A stretch of DNA of 64,000 nucleotides from Secundilactobacillus hailunensis (GTDB lineage Bacteria > Bacillota > Bacilli > Lactobacillales > Lactobacillaceae), in NCBI RefSeq assembly GCF_005405185.1, contig NZ_BJDO01000005.1, positions 1 to 64,000 on the forward strand, written 5' to 3'. The translations under genes and the position numbers were made by a program. Shown here in pieces: positions 24,208 through 32,896 of the stretch. The first letter of the stretch is position 1; each line of letters begins with the position of its first letter. A model generated the notes under the pieces. The model had not been told where the DNA came from. It made no database searches and saw nothing but the letters and a program-made list of their open reading frames with translations.

Positions 24208-25227
24208 TTGGAAAACTTACAGCAATCCATCAACAGTCCCTTTAACTTTCATTCAACTGCTAAGCAAATTATGAAAAATATTGATTTAACGTGCAAGTAC
24301 GCCATCGTTACCGGTGGTTATAGCGGGATTGGTCTGGTCACTTCATTAGCTTTAGCGCACGCTGGCGCTCAAGTCACGGTCCCCGCCCGTCATCCAGAAA
24401 CGGCGCGGGAACTGTTCGCAAACGAACCTAATATTACCGTTGCGACCCTTGATTTAATGGATCCGCATTCAATTGATCAGTTTGCTGATAACTACCTTGC
24501 TAGCGGTCATCCGCTGCATATTTTGATCAACAGCGCGGGCATCATGTTCCCACCCCTACGCCGTGATTCACGGGGGTATGAATCCCAATTTTCAACTAAT
24601 CATTTGGGTCATTTCCAACTCACACTGAGACTGTACCCTGCTTTACAAAAAGCTCACGGTGCCCGAGTAATTGCTGTATCCAGCCGGGCCCAACGAATGG
24701 GTGGCATTCAGTGGGATGACATCAACTGGGAACATACACCCTACGATTCTCATCTGGCCTACGCACAATCTAAAGTAGCCAATGGGCTTTTCGCCGTAGC
24801 GTTAGACCAATACGGCAAAAGGGATAACATCCGTGCATTTGCTGTTCATCCCGGACTAATTCCGACGTCCGGCCTCGGTCGCGCTTCTGGCCAGTATCAT
24901 CCGTTCATGAGTCGCTTCATCAACCAATTAGGTCTGCTGCACGTTAGAAATACCATTGAAGCAGCTAAGGTCGGCTTCCGAACTGCGGATTACGATTACT
25001 ATAAAACCTTGCAGCAAGGTGCTGCAACTCAGCTTTGGGCAGCTACTAGTCCCCTGTTAAATGACATGGGTGGCCTTTTTCTCGAAGACAGCAACGTGGC
25101 AACCGCAGTATCCGCCAACTCCGATTCCCGCTTTGGAGTCCGCCCGTGGACCATCGACCCCCATGATGCAAAACGCCTCTGGACCATCAGTGAACAGCTG
25201 ACGAATACTAAATTACCGCAAAATTAA
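24208..25227 (+). CDS. Short-chain dehydrogenase/reductase (SDR)
   Basis: About 339 residues from a TTG at 24208 that follows TCGGAGG; the frame is open upstream to 24175 but without a site. NAD(P) motif TGGYSGIG, NSAG motif and catalytic YAQSK with an upstream SSR serine are present, giving the classical Tyr-x3-Lys tetrad. The length and layout match the retinol-dehydrogenase-like/oxidoreductase SDRs of bacteria. The substrate is unknown; neighbouring MerR control suggests induction by a small organic molecule or aldehyde stress. Confidence 0.85.
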   Translation: MENLQQSINSPFNFHSTAKQIMKNIDLTCKYAIVTGGYSGIGLVTSLALAHAGAQVTVPARHPETARELFANEPNITVATLDLMDPHSIDQFADNYLASGHPLHILINSAGIMFPPLRRDSRGYESQFSTNHLGHFQLTLRLYPALQKAHGARVIAVSSRAQRMGGIQWDDINWEHTPYDSHLAYAQSKVANGLFAVALDQYGKRDNIRAFAVHPGLIPTSGLGRASGQYHPFMSRFINQLGLLHVRNTIEAAKVGFRTADYDYYKTLQQGAATQLWAATSPLLNDMGGLFLEDSNVATAVSANSDSRFGVRPWTIDPHDAKRLWTISEQLTNTKLPQN

Positions 25228-25289
25228 AACCGTTAAAGTTGCATTACCTTTAACGGCTATCGCATTTATTTCACTCAACTAGACACAAC

Positions 25290-25434
25290 AAAATCTCCCT
25301 GCAAAACTACTTTAATCAAAGGTTGTAGTTGAAAATACACGTTACAAGTTGTGGTATGAAAGAAAGTTTAGATAGAGCTTTTGTTGTCGAAGCAGGTGTA
25401 TCTCTTGATTAATGTAGTCTGCCAGAGAGATTTT
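25290..25434 (+). repeat. 145-bp imperfect palindrome (structured RNA or MITE-like)
   Basis: The arms pair in order: AAAATCTC/GAGATTTT, CTG/CAG, ACTAC/GTAGT, TTAATCAA/TTGATTAA and ATACAC/GTGTAT, giving a long interrupted hairpin across the convergent gap between the SDR gene and brnQ. It ends in TTTTT on the plus strand. No ORF is present. Confidence 0.6.
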
Positions 25435-25442
25435 TAAGTTGC

Positions 25443-25470
25443 TAAGCGCTCATTGATAAAGCGCTTACAT
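25443..25470. promoter_or_regulatory. Candidate cre-like palindrome
   Basis: TAAGCGCT, 9-bp loop, AGCGCTTA. On the minus strand TGTAAGCGCTTTATCA is close to the CcpA cre consensus, but slightly too long, and no promoter is evident near it. Confidence 0.3.
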
Positions 25471-25569
25471 TTTGATTATAACACGCTTAAAGTGACCCTG
25501 TTCAAATAACGATTGGACGGCATTTACCTTGCCGAAAACCACCATTAATGATGCTAGATCATAGCACGC

Positions 25570-25602
25570 AAAAGCCCACCGAGTGCGTACTCTGTGGGCT
25601 TT
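25570..25602 (-). terminator. Terminator of brnQ
   Basis: AAAGCCCAC and GTGGGCTTT stem, 27 bp after the brnQ stop. Confidence 0.8.
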
Positions 25603-25628
25603 GTTACTAGTATTCATTTTAATATTAA

Positions 25629-27038
25629 TTAATGATTGTGAACTTGCTGCGATGCAACACTGCTGCGATGTGCAGCAAAGACTGGCCGTAAGAAGTGAAC
25701 CCCAAGGCCTAATACCAAACCGACTACAGCTGGCAAGACCCAGTCCATGCCGATGCTTGCGAATGGCAGAGCACCCTGCTGGAACGTTGCGACGGCTTTA
25801 CCAAAGGCACTTTGACTGACAACAGCTGGGAAGGCGTCGATCATGTCAAAGAATGCGGGAACGGCGGTGCAAACAACGACGAATGCGTAAACCACACCAT
25901 CCCGATGGAACAGTGGTGAAAAGACTGACAACAAGATCAGTACCATGGCGAATGGATACAGGAACATTAACATTGGTGTTGACCAAGCGATGATGGTATC
26001 CAAACCGAAGTTAGCGGTCAAGAATGAAGCAGCACACATAAATGCGAGCCATTGACGATAGCTGACACGGCTGAAATGCTTGTGAAAATCTTGAGCAAAA
26101 GCAGTAACCAAACCGATAGCAGTGGTCAAACAAGTAACTGTCAGTAACGTTGCTAATAGTGCATGACCAAAGGTACCCAAGTAATGCGTCACCAGTTGGT
26201 TGAAAGCAACCCCACCATCAGCAGAAACTTTATATTTACCTAACGTAGTAGCACCTAAGAAGATAAGACCAACGTAAATCACACCAATCGTCCCAGTTGC
26301 CAAGACACCTGCGCGAGCAGTTACTTTAGCATTTGAACTAGGCTTCGTCTTACCAAGTTGATTAACGGCGGTAACGACGGTAACCCCGAAGGCTAAGCCG
26401 GCTAAGGCATCCATGGTGTTGTAACCTTGTAAGAAGCCGTTGAAGAATGAAGCGTGCTGATAAGCGGTAGTGACGGCCATTTTGCTAGCGTTGCCCATTG
26501 GATGAGCAAACCCCATGACGAAGACCGCGAAAAGCATCAGCAGAAATACTGGGTTAAGCACTTTACCAACACTCGTCATGACGTTTGATTGTTCGTATGA
26601 AACCAAGAAAGCTGCACCAAAGAACAGCACTGAGAAAACTAATAGTCCACCATGTGCCCAGCTTGCAGGAATCAATGGCTGAACCCCAACTGAGAAGGGA
26701 ATTGTGGCTGTCCGGGGAGTCCCGAATAACGGTCCGATGGTGGCGTGAATCATGATCATGAACACCAACGCGAATGCTGGACCAAGGGGACGACCGATGT
26801 CATAAACACCCTTTGAACGGGTAACGGCAACCGCTAAAACTGACAGTAATGGCAGTAACACCGCGGTAACTAAGAAGCCAACCGTTGCTAAGCCCCAATG
26901 TGCACCGGCTAATTGACCTAAATGAATTGGGAAAATCAAATTCCCGGCACCGAAGAAGAGTCCGAAAAGCATTGAACTGACGACTAAATATTGTTTCACT
27001 GATAAGGGTTTAGGATTTAAATCTTTGACCTGTTCCAT
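25629..27038 (-). CDS. brnQ: Branched-chain amino acid transporter BrnQ
   Basis: 469 residues with about 12 hydrophobic segments; a membrane-embedded Na+ or H+ symporter for Leu/Ile/Val. The N-terminal FGLFFGAGNLIFPIHLGQLAG is the LIVCS family signature, and TPRTATIPF follows at the expected distance. GGAGG lies 9 bases before the ATG. It is monocistronic and controlled by an upstream T-box with an ATC (Ile) specifier, so it should be induced when tRNA-Ile is uncharged. A small GTG-started ORF overlaps its first codons in another frame. Confidence 0.93.
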   Translation of the reverse strand: MEQVKDLNPKPLSVKQYLVVSSMLFGLFFGAGNLIFPIHLGQLAGAHWGLATVGFLVTAVLLPLLSVLAVAVTRSKGVYDIGRPLGPAFALVFMIMIHATIGPLFGTPRTATIPFSVGVQPLIPASWAHGGLLVFSVLFFGAAFLVSYEQSNVMTSVGKVLNPVFLLMLFAVFVMGFAHPMGNASKMAVTTAYQHASFFNGFLQGYNTMDALAGLAFGVTVVTAVNQLGKTKPSSNAKVTARAGVLATGTIGVIYVGLIFLGATTLGKYKVSADGGVAFNQLVTHYLGTFGHALLATLLTVTCLTTAIGLVTAFAQDFHKHFSRVSYRQWLAFMCAASFLTANFGLDTIIAWSTPMLMFLYPFAMVLILLSVFSPLFHRDGVVYAFVVVCTAVPAFFDMIDAFPAVVSQSAFGKAVATFQQGALPFASIGMDWVLPAVVGLVLGLGVHFLRPVFAAHRSSVASQQVHNH

Positions 27039-27126
27039 ATCTGAAGACCTCCGTATTATGTGTATGATTGCTAATTAAATAAGTATGAGTCTGAATCTGA
27101 CTAATGTGACTAATCTGATCTTCCAC
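27010..27126 (-). CDS. Possible 38-codon ORF overlapping the brnQ start
   Basis: GTG at 27126 follows AAAGGTGGTGG and encodes MEDQISHISQIQTHTYLIS..., rich in Ile, ending 29 bases inside brnQ out of frame. It could couple translation or be chance. Confidence 0.25.
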   Translation of the reverse strand: MEDQISHISQIQTHTYLISNHTHNTEVFRYGTGQRFKS

Positions 27127-27165
27127 TGAAACCACCACCTTTATGTGTTTGATAAGCTATGTATT

Positions 27166-27447
27166 AAAAAAGCACCCTTACTCCACAACATGTGTGAACT
27201 AAGGGTGCTTTTACACTGTACCACCTTATAATCGTTATTTTATCACTAAAATAACCTCTTCACGTACGGTCGCAAGGACGATACGCTAACTCGATAATGG
27301 GAGTGCCCAACGTACGTTACTTAAATTCGGTACGTCGCTCAAAAGGGATTTTCACTGTTCAACTCTGGCTTCCTCTCACCAAACGAAGCTCGCTTACAGG
27401 TGCTGAACAATTACTTAACTTTCTCATAGCGTTTTAATTTGTTTAAC
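27166..27447 (-). promoter_or_regulatory. T-box riboswitch of brnQ, Ile specifier
   Basis: T-box core AAGGTGGTACAGTG (27214-27227, minus). The terminator (AAAAGCACCCTTA ... TAAGGGTGCTTTTTT) is at 27166-27213. In stem I, GAA-A-ATC places the isoleucine codon at 27349-27347, which fits the BCAA transporter downstream. Confidence 0.9.
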
Positions 27448-27454
27448 AAGTTCC

Positions 27455-27483
27455 ATGATAATCACATTAGATAAGAATGTCAA
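27455..27483 (-). promoter_or_regulatory. Promoter of the brnQ T-box leader
   Basis: Minus strand TTGACA (27483-27478), 17-bp spacer, TATCAT (27460-27455). Confidence 0.8.
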
Positions 27484-27530
27484 CATAATTTTTTAATCTT
27501 TTTGCCATAAAATAGTTCAAATACTCACAG

Positions 27531-28112
27531 CTAAAACTGCGGCATCTTCTTCTCATAAGCCTCAATCTGGTCCTCATACTGCATCGTAATGGCAATATCA
27601 TCCAGACCATTAATGAACTTATGCTTCCAGAGTGGATCAATGTCAAAAGCAAATCGATTCCCATCATAGCGCACTTCTTGTTTAGGTAGATCCACGGTGA
27701 TCTTAGCATCCGCTGGCGCAGCAGCTAAAATTTCCCGTTGATCAAGCGGCAATTTAATGGCCAGAAAGCCATTTTTAGTACTATTCATATAGAAGATATC
27801 GCTGAAACCACCAGCAATAACGGCCTTAAAGCCGTAGTCCTTCAATGCCCAAACGGCGTGTTCACGGGAAGATCCACAGCCGAAGTTATCGCCCGCAACT
27901 AAGATCTCCGCACCCTGTCGTTCAGGCTTGTTCAAGATAAAGTCTGGATTAGGCTTGCCATCCTTATCATAGCGCCAGTCAAAGAATAGATGACGGCCAT
28001 ACCCGACTTTTAGAATGTTCTTTAAAAACTGCTTGGGAATCAATTGATCGGTATCAATGTTATCCTTCATGATTGGAATTGAAGTACTCGTAATCGTTGT
28101 AATGGGTTCCAT
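27531..28112 (-). CDS. leuD: 3-isopropylmalate dehydratase small subunit
   Basis: 193 residues. The swivel domain motif [17 protein letters not shown] and the N-terminal [14 protein letters not shown] are diagnostic for bacterial LeuD. It works with LeuC to convert 2-isopropylmalate to 3-isopropylmalate in the cytosol. It is the last gene of leuABCD; its start abuts the leuC stop (1-bp overlap). A second, shorter aconitase-type small subunit lies at 42481 and is only distantly similar. Confidence 0.95.
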   Translation of the reverse strand: MEPITTITSTSIPIMKDNIDTDQLIPKQFLKNILKVGYGRHLFFDWRYDKDGKPNPDFILNKPERQGAEILVAGDNFGCGSSREHAVWALKDYGFKAVIAGGFSDIFYMNSTKNGFLAIKLPLDQREILAAAPADAKITVDLPKQEVRYDGNRFAFDIDPLWKHKFINGLDDIAITMQYEDQIEAYEKKMPQF

Positions 28113-29488
28113 TATGCGACGCCTGCCTTTCTGATATCAACAAAGTGGCCATTGATGGCTGCGGCAGCCACCATTGCTGGACTTGCTAAGTGTGTCCGCG
28201 AACCAGCCCCTTGACGGCCTTCAAAGTTGCGGTTGGAGGTTGACGCACAGTGAACCCCTGCTGGCACTTGGTCTGGGTTCATCCCTAGACAAGCTGAACA
28301 GCCGGGTTCACGCCAATCACAGCCAGCATCCTTAAAAATCTTATCAATGCCCAATTTTTCAGCCTGTTCCTTAACCGTCCGTGAGCCAGGAACAACTAAG
28401 GCCGTGACTTGCGGTGCAATATGGTGACCCTTCAATACTGAAGCCGCAATCTTCAAATCAGATAGCCGACCATTGGTGCAAGAACCGAAGAAGGCAAATT
28501 CAATCGGAATTTCCGGTGCCGTTTGGCCTGGTTCAAGGCCAACGTAGTCATAGGCCTTTTGATCGTCTTCATTTTTAATTTCTGGGAATGGTTGATCGAT
28601 TGGTACCGCCATGCCGGGATTAGTTCCCCATGATACGAATGGTGCGAGGTCGCTGACATCAAAATCAATCACGCGGTCGAAGGCAGATTCATCATCCGTA
28701 TAAAATTGCTTCCAATATTCAATCGCTTTAGCCATGTTCTTAGGCGCGTATTTACGACCAGCAACGTAATCAAAGGTCGTTTGATCAGGCCGCATGGTAC
28801 CAATCTTAGCACCGCCTTCGATCGCCATGTTACTCAACGTCATCCGTTCTTCCATGCTCATTTGTTCAATGGTATCGCCGTAGAATTCAGCCGCGTAACC
28901 AGTCCCAAACGAAACTCCTTCACGGGCGATTAATCCCATGATAATATCCTTAGCATAAACGCCTTTTGGCAGCTTGCCATGAACGTGGATCCCCATGGTC
29001 TTAGGTTTCGTCTGCCAGATGGTTTGCGTTGCCAGCACGTGTTCCACTTCTGAAGTCCCGATACCAAACGCAATGGAACCAAATGCCCCGTGAGTGGCGG
29101 TATGTGAATCACCGCAAACGATAACCATGCCAGGTTGTGTTAGCCCAAGTTGCGGTCCAATCACGTGGATGATGCCTTGATCTTCATCACCCATACCAGC
29201 TAACCGAACACCAAACTCCTTGGCGTTTTTAGCCAGCGTATCGATCTGCTTACGTGAAATTTCATCCTTAATGTTAAAGATATCTTTGGTTGGCACGTTA
29301 TGGTCCATCGTTGCGAACGTTTTATCGGTCCGGCGTACTTTACGATGATTTTCGCGAAGTCCTTCAAAGGCTTGCGGTGACGTCACTTCATGAAGTAAGT
29401 GCAGATCCACGTAAATGAGCTGTGGGTCGCCCTCTTTTCCTGTAATCACGTGCTGATCCCAAATTTTATCAAACATGGTCTGGCTCAT
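28112..29488 (-). CDS. leuC: 3-isopropylmalate dehydratase large subunit
   Basis: 458 residues, the usual bacterial LeuC length. The [4Fe-4S] cysteines lie in FFGSCTNGR and [24 protein letters not shown] and the [19 protein letters not shown] end are typical. It overlaps leuB by 20 bp and leuD by 1 bp, indicating translational coupling. Confidence 0.96.
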   Translation of the reverse strand: MSQTMFDKIWDQHVITGKEGDPQLIYVDLHLLHEVTSPQAFEGLRENHRKVRRTDKTFATMDHNVPTKDIFNIKDEISRKQIDTLAKNAKEFGVRLAGMGDEDQGIIHVIGPQLGLTQPGMVIVCGDSHTATHGAFGSIAFGIGTSEVEHVLATQTIWQTKPKTMGIHVHGKLPKGVYAKDIIMGLIAREGVSFGTGYAAEFYGDTIEQMSMEERMTLSNMAIEGGAKIGTMRPDQTTFDYVAGRKYAPKNMAKAIEYWKQFYTDDESAFDRVIDFDVSDLAPFVSWGTNPGMAVPIDQPFPEIKNEDDQKAYDYVGLEPGQTAPEIPIEFAFFGSCTNGRLSDLKIAASVLKGHHIAPQVTALVVPGSRTVKEQAEKLGIDKIFKDAGCDWREPGCSACLGMNPDQVPAGVHCASTSNRNFEGRQGAGSRTHLASPAMVAAAAINGHFVDIRKAGVA

Positions 29489-30539
29489 ATGAATGCCTGC
29501 TTTCTTTAATATGGTTAATAATTGTCTTTGTCATTTCATCAGTAGTTGCTTTGCCACCTAAATCAGGTGTTACAACACCGGCCGCTACCGTTTGGTTGAT
29601 TCCATCAGTGATTTCAGTGGCTAAATCAGCGCGGTTAAATGAATGGGTCAGCATCATGGCCACTGACCGGATCATTGAAATCGGGTCGGCAATCCCTTTG
29701 CCGGCGATATCTGGTGCGGATCCGTGAATTGGTTCATACAGTGATGGCCCATCAGTACCGCGGCTCATAGATGGAATGGTTCCCAGTGAACCGGTGGTCT
29801 GAGCAGCTTCATCACTGAGGATATCGCCAAAGAGATTTTCAGTGAGGATCACGTCGAATTGACTTGGTGACGCAATGATTTTCATGGAGGCCGCATCAAC
29901 GTAGCTGGTGTCATAGGTCACATCCGGATACTCCGTGGCAATTTGCGCAACGATCTTGCGCCACAATTTACTGGTATCCAGCACGTTCGCCTTATCCACT
30001 AAAGTGACGTGCTTCCGGCGCTTCATGGCCATATCGAAGGCCACCCGAGTGATCCGTTCGATTTCTTCGTTGGTATAACGCATGGTATCTAGCGCGTAAT
30101 CAGCGGTGGTTTCCCGAGGCTTACCGAAGTAAATACCACTGGTTAATTCACGGACGATCACAAAGTCTACCGGTTCGGTATTTTTAATGGGCGAATATTT
30201 CTGCATTGCGGGACTGATCTCCGTTGGTCGGATATTAGCGAATAAATTCAACGCTTTTCGAATGGCCAGTAACCCGTGCTCCGGTGTTTGTGGTACGCCA
30301 TCCCACTTTGGCCCGCCAATGGCAGCCAGTAAAACAGCATCGCTTTGCTTGGCAGACTGCAAGGTTTCAGCCGGTAACGGTTCGCCGGTCTGGTCAATCC
30401 CGGCACCACCAAATGGCATCTCATGAAGCTGGTAATCGAAGTTTTGCCCCTCACTGACTGCAGCCAGGACCTTTAATCCGGCTGCCATGATTTCTGGGCC
30501 GATATAATCACCGGCAAGGACTGTAATATTAACTGTCAT
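29469..30539 (-). CDS. leuB: 3-isopropylmalate dehydrogenase
   Basis: 356 residues. The start [20 protein letters not shown], the substrate-binding [13 protein letters not shown] and the NAD-binding [15 protein letters not shown] are all present. It oxidises and decarboxylates 3-isopropylmalate to 2-ketoisocaproate. Its ATG overlaps the leuA stop (ATGA) and its 3' end overlaps leuC. Confidence 0.96.
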   Translation of the reverse strand: MTVNITVLAGDYIGPEIMAAGLKVLAAVSEGQNFDYQLHEMPFGGAGIDQTGEPLPAETLQSAKQSDAVLLAAIGGPKWDGVPQTPEHGLLAIRKALNLFANIRPTEISPAMQKYSPIKNTEPVDFVIVRELTSGIYFGKPRETTADYALDTMRYTNEEIERITRVAFDMAMKRRKHVTLVDKANVLDTSKLWRKIVAQIATEYPDVTYDTSYVDAASMKIIASPSQFDVILTENLFGDILSDEAAQTTGSLGTIPSMSRGTDGPSLYEPIHGSAPDIAGKGIADPISMIRSVAMMLTHSFNRADLATEITDGINQTVAAGVVTPDLGGKATTDEMTKTIINHIKESRHSYEPDHV

Positions 30540-31702
30540 GATGCTTTCACCTCACTGTATTTGTTCATAATCACTCGAAGATCATCTTCGGAGACAATGT
30601 CGGTATGATCCGCTTTATTCTTAAAATGGGGGAAGATGATCTTCATATCGTCACGGTCAACGTCGTAACCCATTTTGTGCAATTTACTCATCACCGCGTG
30701 GGAACCTGAAAGCTTCCCAAGTGGCAACGTGGTCTTAGCAGCACCAACCGATTCAGGGGTCAAAATTTCGTAAGTCTGTGGGTTCTTAAGCATCCCATCT
30801 TGATGGATCCCTGATTCATGGGCAAAGGCGTTGGCACCAACCACCGCCTTATTATGCGGTACTGGCATCTTAGCGAATTTGCTGATCATGTCGCTGGTGT
30901 GCTTAGTTTCCTTCATATTAATGTTGTTGGTGACATCGTAATAATCTTTACGAACGTACATTGCGGCGGCAACTTCTTCCAGCGCTGCGTTACCAGCACG
31001 TTCACCAATTCCGTTGATGGTTCCTTCAATCCGAGTAGCACCATTTTCGATTGAAGCTAAGCTGTTCGCAACGGCCATGCCAAGATCATCGTGACAGTGA
31101 ACGGAGAAGGTGTATTGATCAAAATCAGTGACGTTTTCGCGCAGGTTCTTAAAGAGTGCAGCGAATTCAACGGGGTTGGTGTAGCCCACGGTGTCTGGAA
31201 TGTTAATCACGGTTGCCCCGGCTGCAGTGGCCGCGTTAATCGATTCAACCAAGAAATCAGGCTCAGTTCGAGTCGCATCTTCTGGTGAAAATTCCACGAT
31301 GTCAAAGAACTTATGAGCGTATGAAACGCAGTCGGTAATGGTATCGATTACTTGTTGTTTGGACATGTGGAGTTTGGAGTCACGGTGAATTGGACTGGTG
31401 GCAATGAAGACGTGGACTTGTTTATGGGCAGCATCTGCAGTGGCTTTGACACAGGCGTCAATATCACCCTTTCGAGCTCGGGCAAGACCAGTCACACAGG
31501 TGTTTTTTACGGCTCGGGAAACAGCTTGAACAGCTTCAAAGTCGCCTTCGGAAGCAACTGGAAAACCGGCTTCGATTACGTCAACGCCCCAGGCTTCAAG
31601 CTGTTTGGCAATCGCCACTTTTTCATCAATACTGAAGTTGACGCCAATGGTTTGTTCGCCGTCACGCAGCGTGGTATCAAAAAACTGAATTTGTTTAGTC
31701 AT
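30536..31702 (-). CDS. leuA: 2-isopropylmalate synthase, short form without the regulatory domain
   Basis: 388 residues. The DRE-TIM catalytic barrel is complete: DTTLRDGEQTIGV, HCHDDLGMAVANS, GIGERAGNAALEE, AHESGIHQDG. Usual bacterial LeuA is about 510 residues with a C-terminal leucine-sensing domain. This one ends soon after the subdomain I/II region, and its stop overlaps the leuB start, so the short form is genuine rather than a sequencing stop. It should lack allosteric leucine inhibition, leaving control to the attenuator upstream. Homocitrate- or citramalate-synthase-like activity is possible, but the leuBCD context supports LeuA. Confidence 0.9.
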   Translation of the reverse strand: MTKQIQFFDTTLRDGEQTIGVNFSIDEKVAIAKQLEAWGVDVIEAGFPVASEGDFEAVQAVSRAVKNTCVTGLARARKGDIDACVKATADAAHKQVHVFIATSPIHRDSKLHMSKQQVIDTITDCVSYAHKFFDIVEFSPEDATRTEPDFLVESINAATAAGATVINIPDTVGYTNPVEFAALFKNLRENVTDFDQYTFSVHCHDDLGMAVANSLASIENGATRIEGTINGIGERAGNAALEEVAAAMYVRKDYYDVTNNINMKETKHTSDMISKFAKMPVPHNKAVVGANAFAHESGIHQDGMLKNPQTYEILTPESVGAAKTTLPLGKLSGSHAVMSKLHKMGYDVDRDDMKIIFPHFKNKADHTDIVSEDDLRVIMNKYSEVKAS

Positions 31703-31735
31703 ATGTATATCCTCCTAGATTTGAGTAATTTAACC

Positions 31736-31835
31736 AAAAACAACACCCCATTCGCTTTGAATGGGGTGTTGTTTTGCCAAGCCCCATTTCATAACGCAAA
31801 TAGGACTTGACGTGTTACACAATGTCAAATCCTAG
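31736..31835 (-). promoter_or_regulatory. leu attenuator (terminator and competing hairpin)
   Basis: The terminator AACACCCCATTC/GAATGGGGTGTT (31742-31770) with a T-run precedes leuA. A second hairpin, AGGATTTGAC/GTCAAGTCCT (31802-31833), lies between the leader peptide and the terminator. Ribosome stalling on Leu codons would be expected to shift the structures. Confidence 0.75.
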
Positions 31836-31836
31836 G

Positions 31837-31899
31837 TCATAATAATAAGGCTAATAAAGAGGTTGCAAGTGTTGAGTTGTTATTGAATTGAACAGTCAT
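31837..31899 (-). CDS. Leucine-rich leader peptide of the leu operon
   Basis: ATG at 31899, 7 bases after AAGGAGG, encodes MTVQFNNNSTLATSLLALLL then TGA. Six of the last ten residues are Leu, five of them read by TTA codons. It lies between the promoter and the leu attenuator, the classical position for a transcription-attenuation leader. No gene would be recognised here by length alone, but position and codon content make it convincing. Confidence 0.85.
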   Translation of the reverse strand: MTVQFNNNSTLATSLLALLL

Positions 31900-31943
31900 C
31901 AGATGTACCTCCTTATCTTTTTGGTCGTTTTTAGTATGCTCAC

Positions 31944-31972
31944 AGGTTAGCATATCAAATGAGAGCTGACAA
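31944..31972 (-). promoter_or_regulatory. Promoter of the leu operon
   Basis: Minus strand TTGTCA (31972-31967), 17-bp spacer, TAACCT (31949-31944), about 45 bp before the leader peptide. Confidence 0.65.
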
Positions 31973-32218
31973 ATCATTTTCTAATATTCCTAACAATTTA
32001 CTCATTAAATTATTAGTTTATATCAAGCTACGCCTAGCCTTCTTAAATCTCCTTCTTCTTTACTATTCTTTTTTCTCATGAATATATTCTCTATTAGTTA
32101 ATATTCTATTGGAATACAAAGACAATCATCGTAATTTGTCATGCTAGACGATACTAATTATGCTATACTACTTTTATGAAATCATGAATTTGTTATAACG
32201 AAAGGGACGATCAACCTC

Positions 32219-32440
32219 ATGAATGAAATTAAATCACAACGTCAAATCATTCAAGTTGGCAATTCATTAGCGATTACCATTCCCGCAAATATTGCGCGTA
32301 AACTGAAAGTCCAAAAAGGAGATGCCATCGACGTCTCTTTTCGAAATGATATCCAGCTCGATGATCAATTTTTCCAAAGTCTAGAAACAGTCATCGATCA
32401 ATATGATGGCGCGCTCAATCAACTACGAGGTGAACAGTAA
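32219..32440 (+). CDS. AbrB/MazE-type antitoxin-like protein
   Basis: 73 residues. The N-terminal SpoVT-AbrB fold segment is QRQIIQVGNSLAITIPANIARKLKVQKGDAIDV; the C-terminal tail is acidic and flexible, as in antitoxins that wrap a toxin. It overlaps the next gene by one base, a standard toxin-antitoxin arrangement. A TATACT box lies near 32163. It probably binds its own promoter. Confidence 0.8.
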   Translation: MNEIKSQRQIIQVGNSLAITIPANIARKLKVQKGDAIDVSFRNDIQLDDQFFQSLETVIDQYDGALNQLRGEQ

Positions 32441-32823
32441 TGCGTTATCTAACAGCAGATGAATTAGTCGCTATCAACAGCCGGCTAGTTCTCAATGACA
32501 GCCAGCAGCCCGGCGTCAACAATATCGACCAGTTGGATAAGATTATCGCGGTTCCCCAATCCACCTTTTATGATCAGAGCCTGCGAGAAATGGTCGCCAA
32601 TAAAACCGGTTTTTTAATGGAATCCATTATTTCCGGCAAACCGTTTTTGAGCATGAATCTGCAAACTGCAATGATTGCCGTAGCGACCTTAGCTGATTTA
32701 AATGATTATCACCTAACCTTTACCAACGATGAGTTCGTGGATCTGGTTAACCGCGTCAATCAAAATAACCTTGAAGCAACTGATCTGTTCGGTATTTTTA
32801 ACAGCCATTTAAAGCAAAAGTAA
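32440..32823 (+). CDS. Doc/Fic-like protein with degenerate catalytic motif
   Basis: 127 residues, the size of Doc toxins. The start YLTADELVAINSRLV and the helical pattern match death-on-curing proteins. The Fic core HPFxDGNKRTA is replaced by KPFLSMNLQTA: the catalytic His is Lys, and the acidic residue, the Gly and the Lys-Arg pair are lost, while Phe, Asn and Thr-Ala remain. It is therefore probably not an active kinase/AMPylase, or it uses different chemistry. It is coupled to the AbrB-type gene. A strong terminator follows. Confidence 0.7.
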   Translation: MRYLTADELVAINSRLVLNDSQQPGVNNIDQLDKIIAVPQSTFYDQSLREMVANKTGFLMESIISGKPFLSMNLQTAMIAVATLADLNDYHLTFTNDEFVDLVNRVNQNNLEATDLFGIFNSHLKQK

Positions 32824-32828
32824 ATAGT

Positions 32829-32876
32829 AAAGCGCAGCTCAGTTTCCAAAATTTGGAAACTGAGCTGCGCTTTTTT
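32829..32876. terminator. Terminator of the AbrB/Doc pair
   Basis: AAGCGCAGCTCAGTTTCC pairs perfectly with GGAAACTGAGCTGCGCTT, then T6. It also serves the convergent LysR gene. Confidence 0.9.
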
Positions 32877-32896
32877 ATCAACGACTTACTTTTATT

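Noticed and set aside
31352-31810. 152-codon plus-strand open frame opposite leuA and its leader
   Set aside because: It is antisense to conserved leuA coding sequence and crosses the attenuator; shadow of the real gene.
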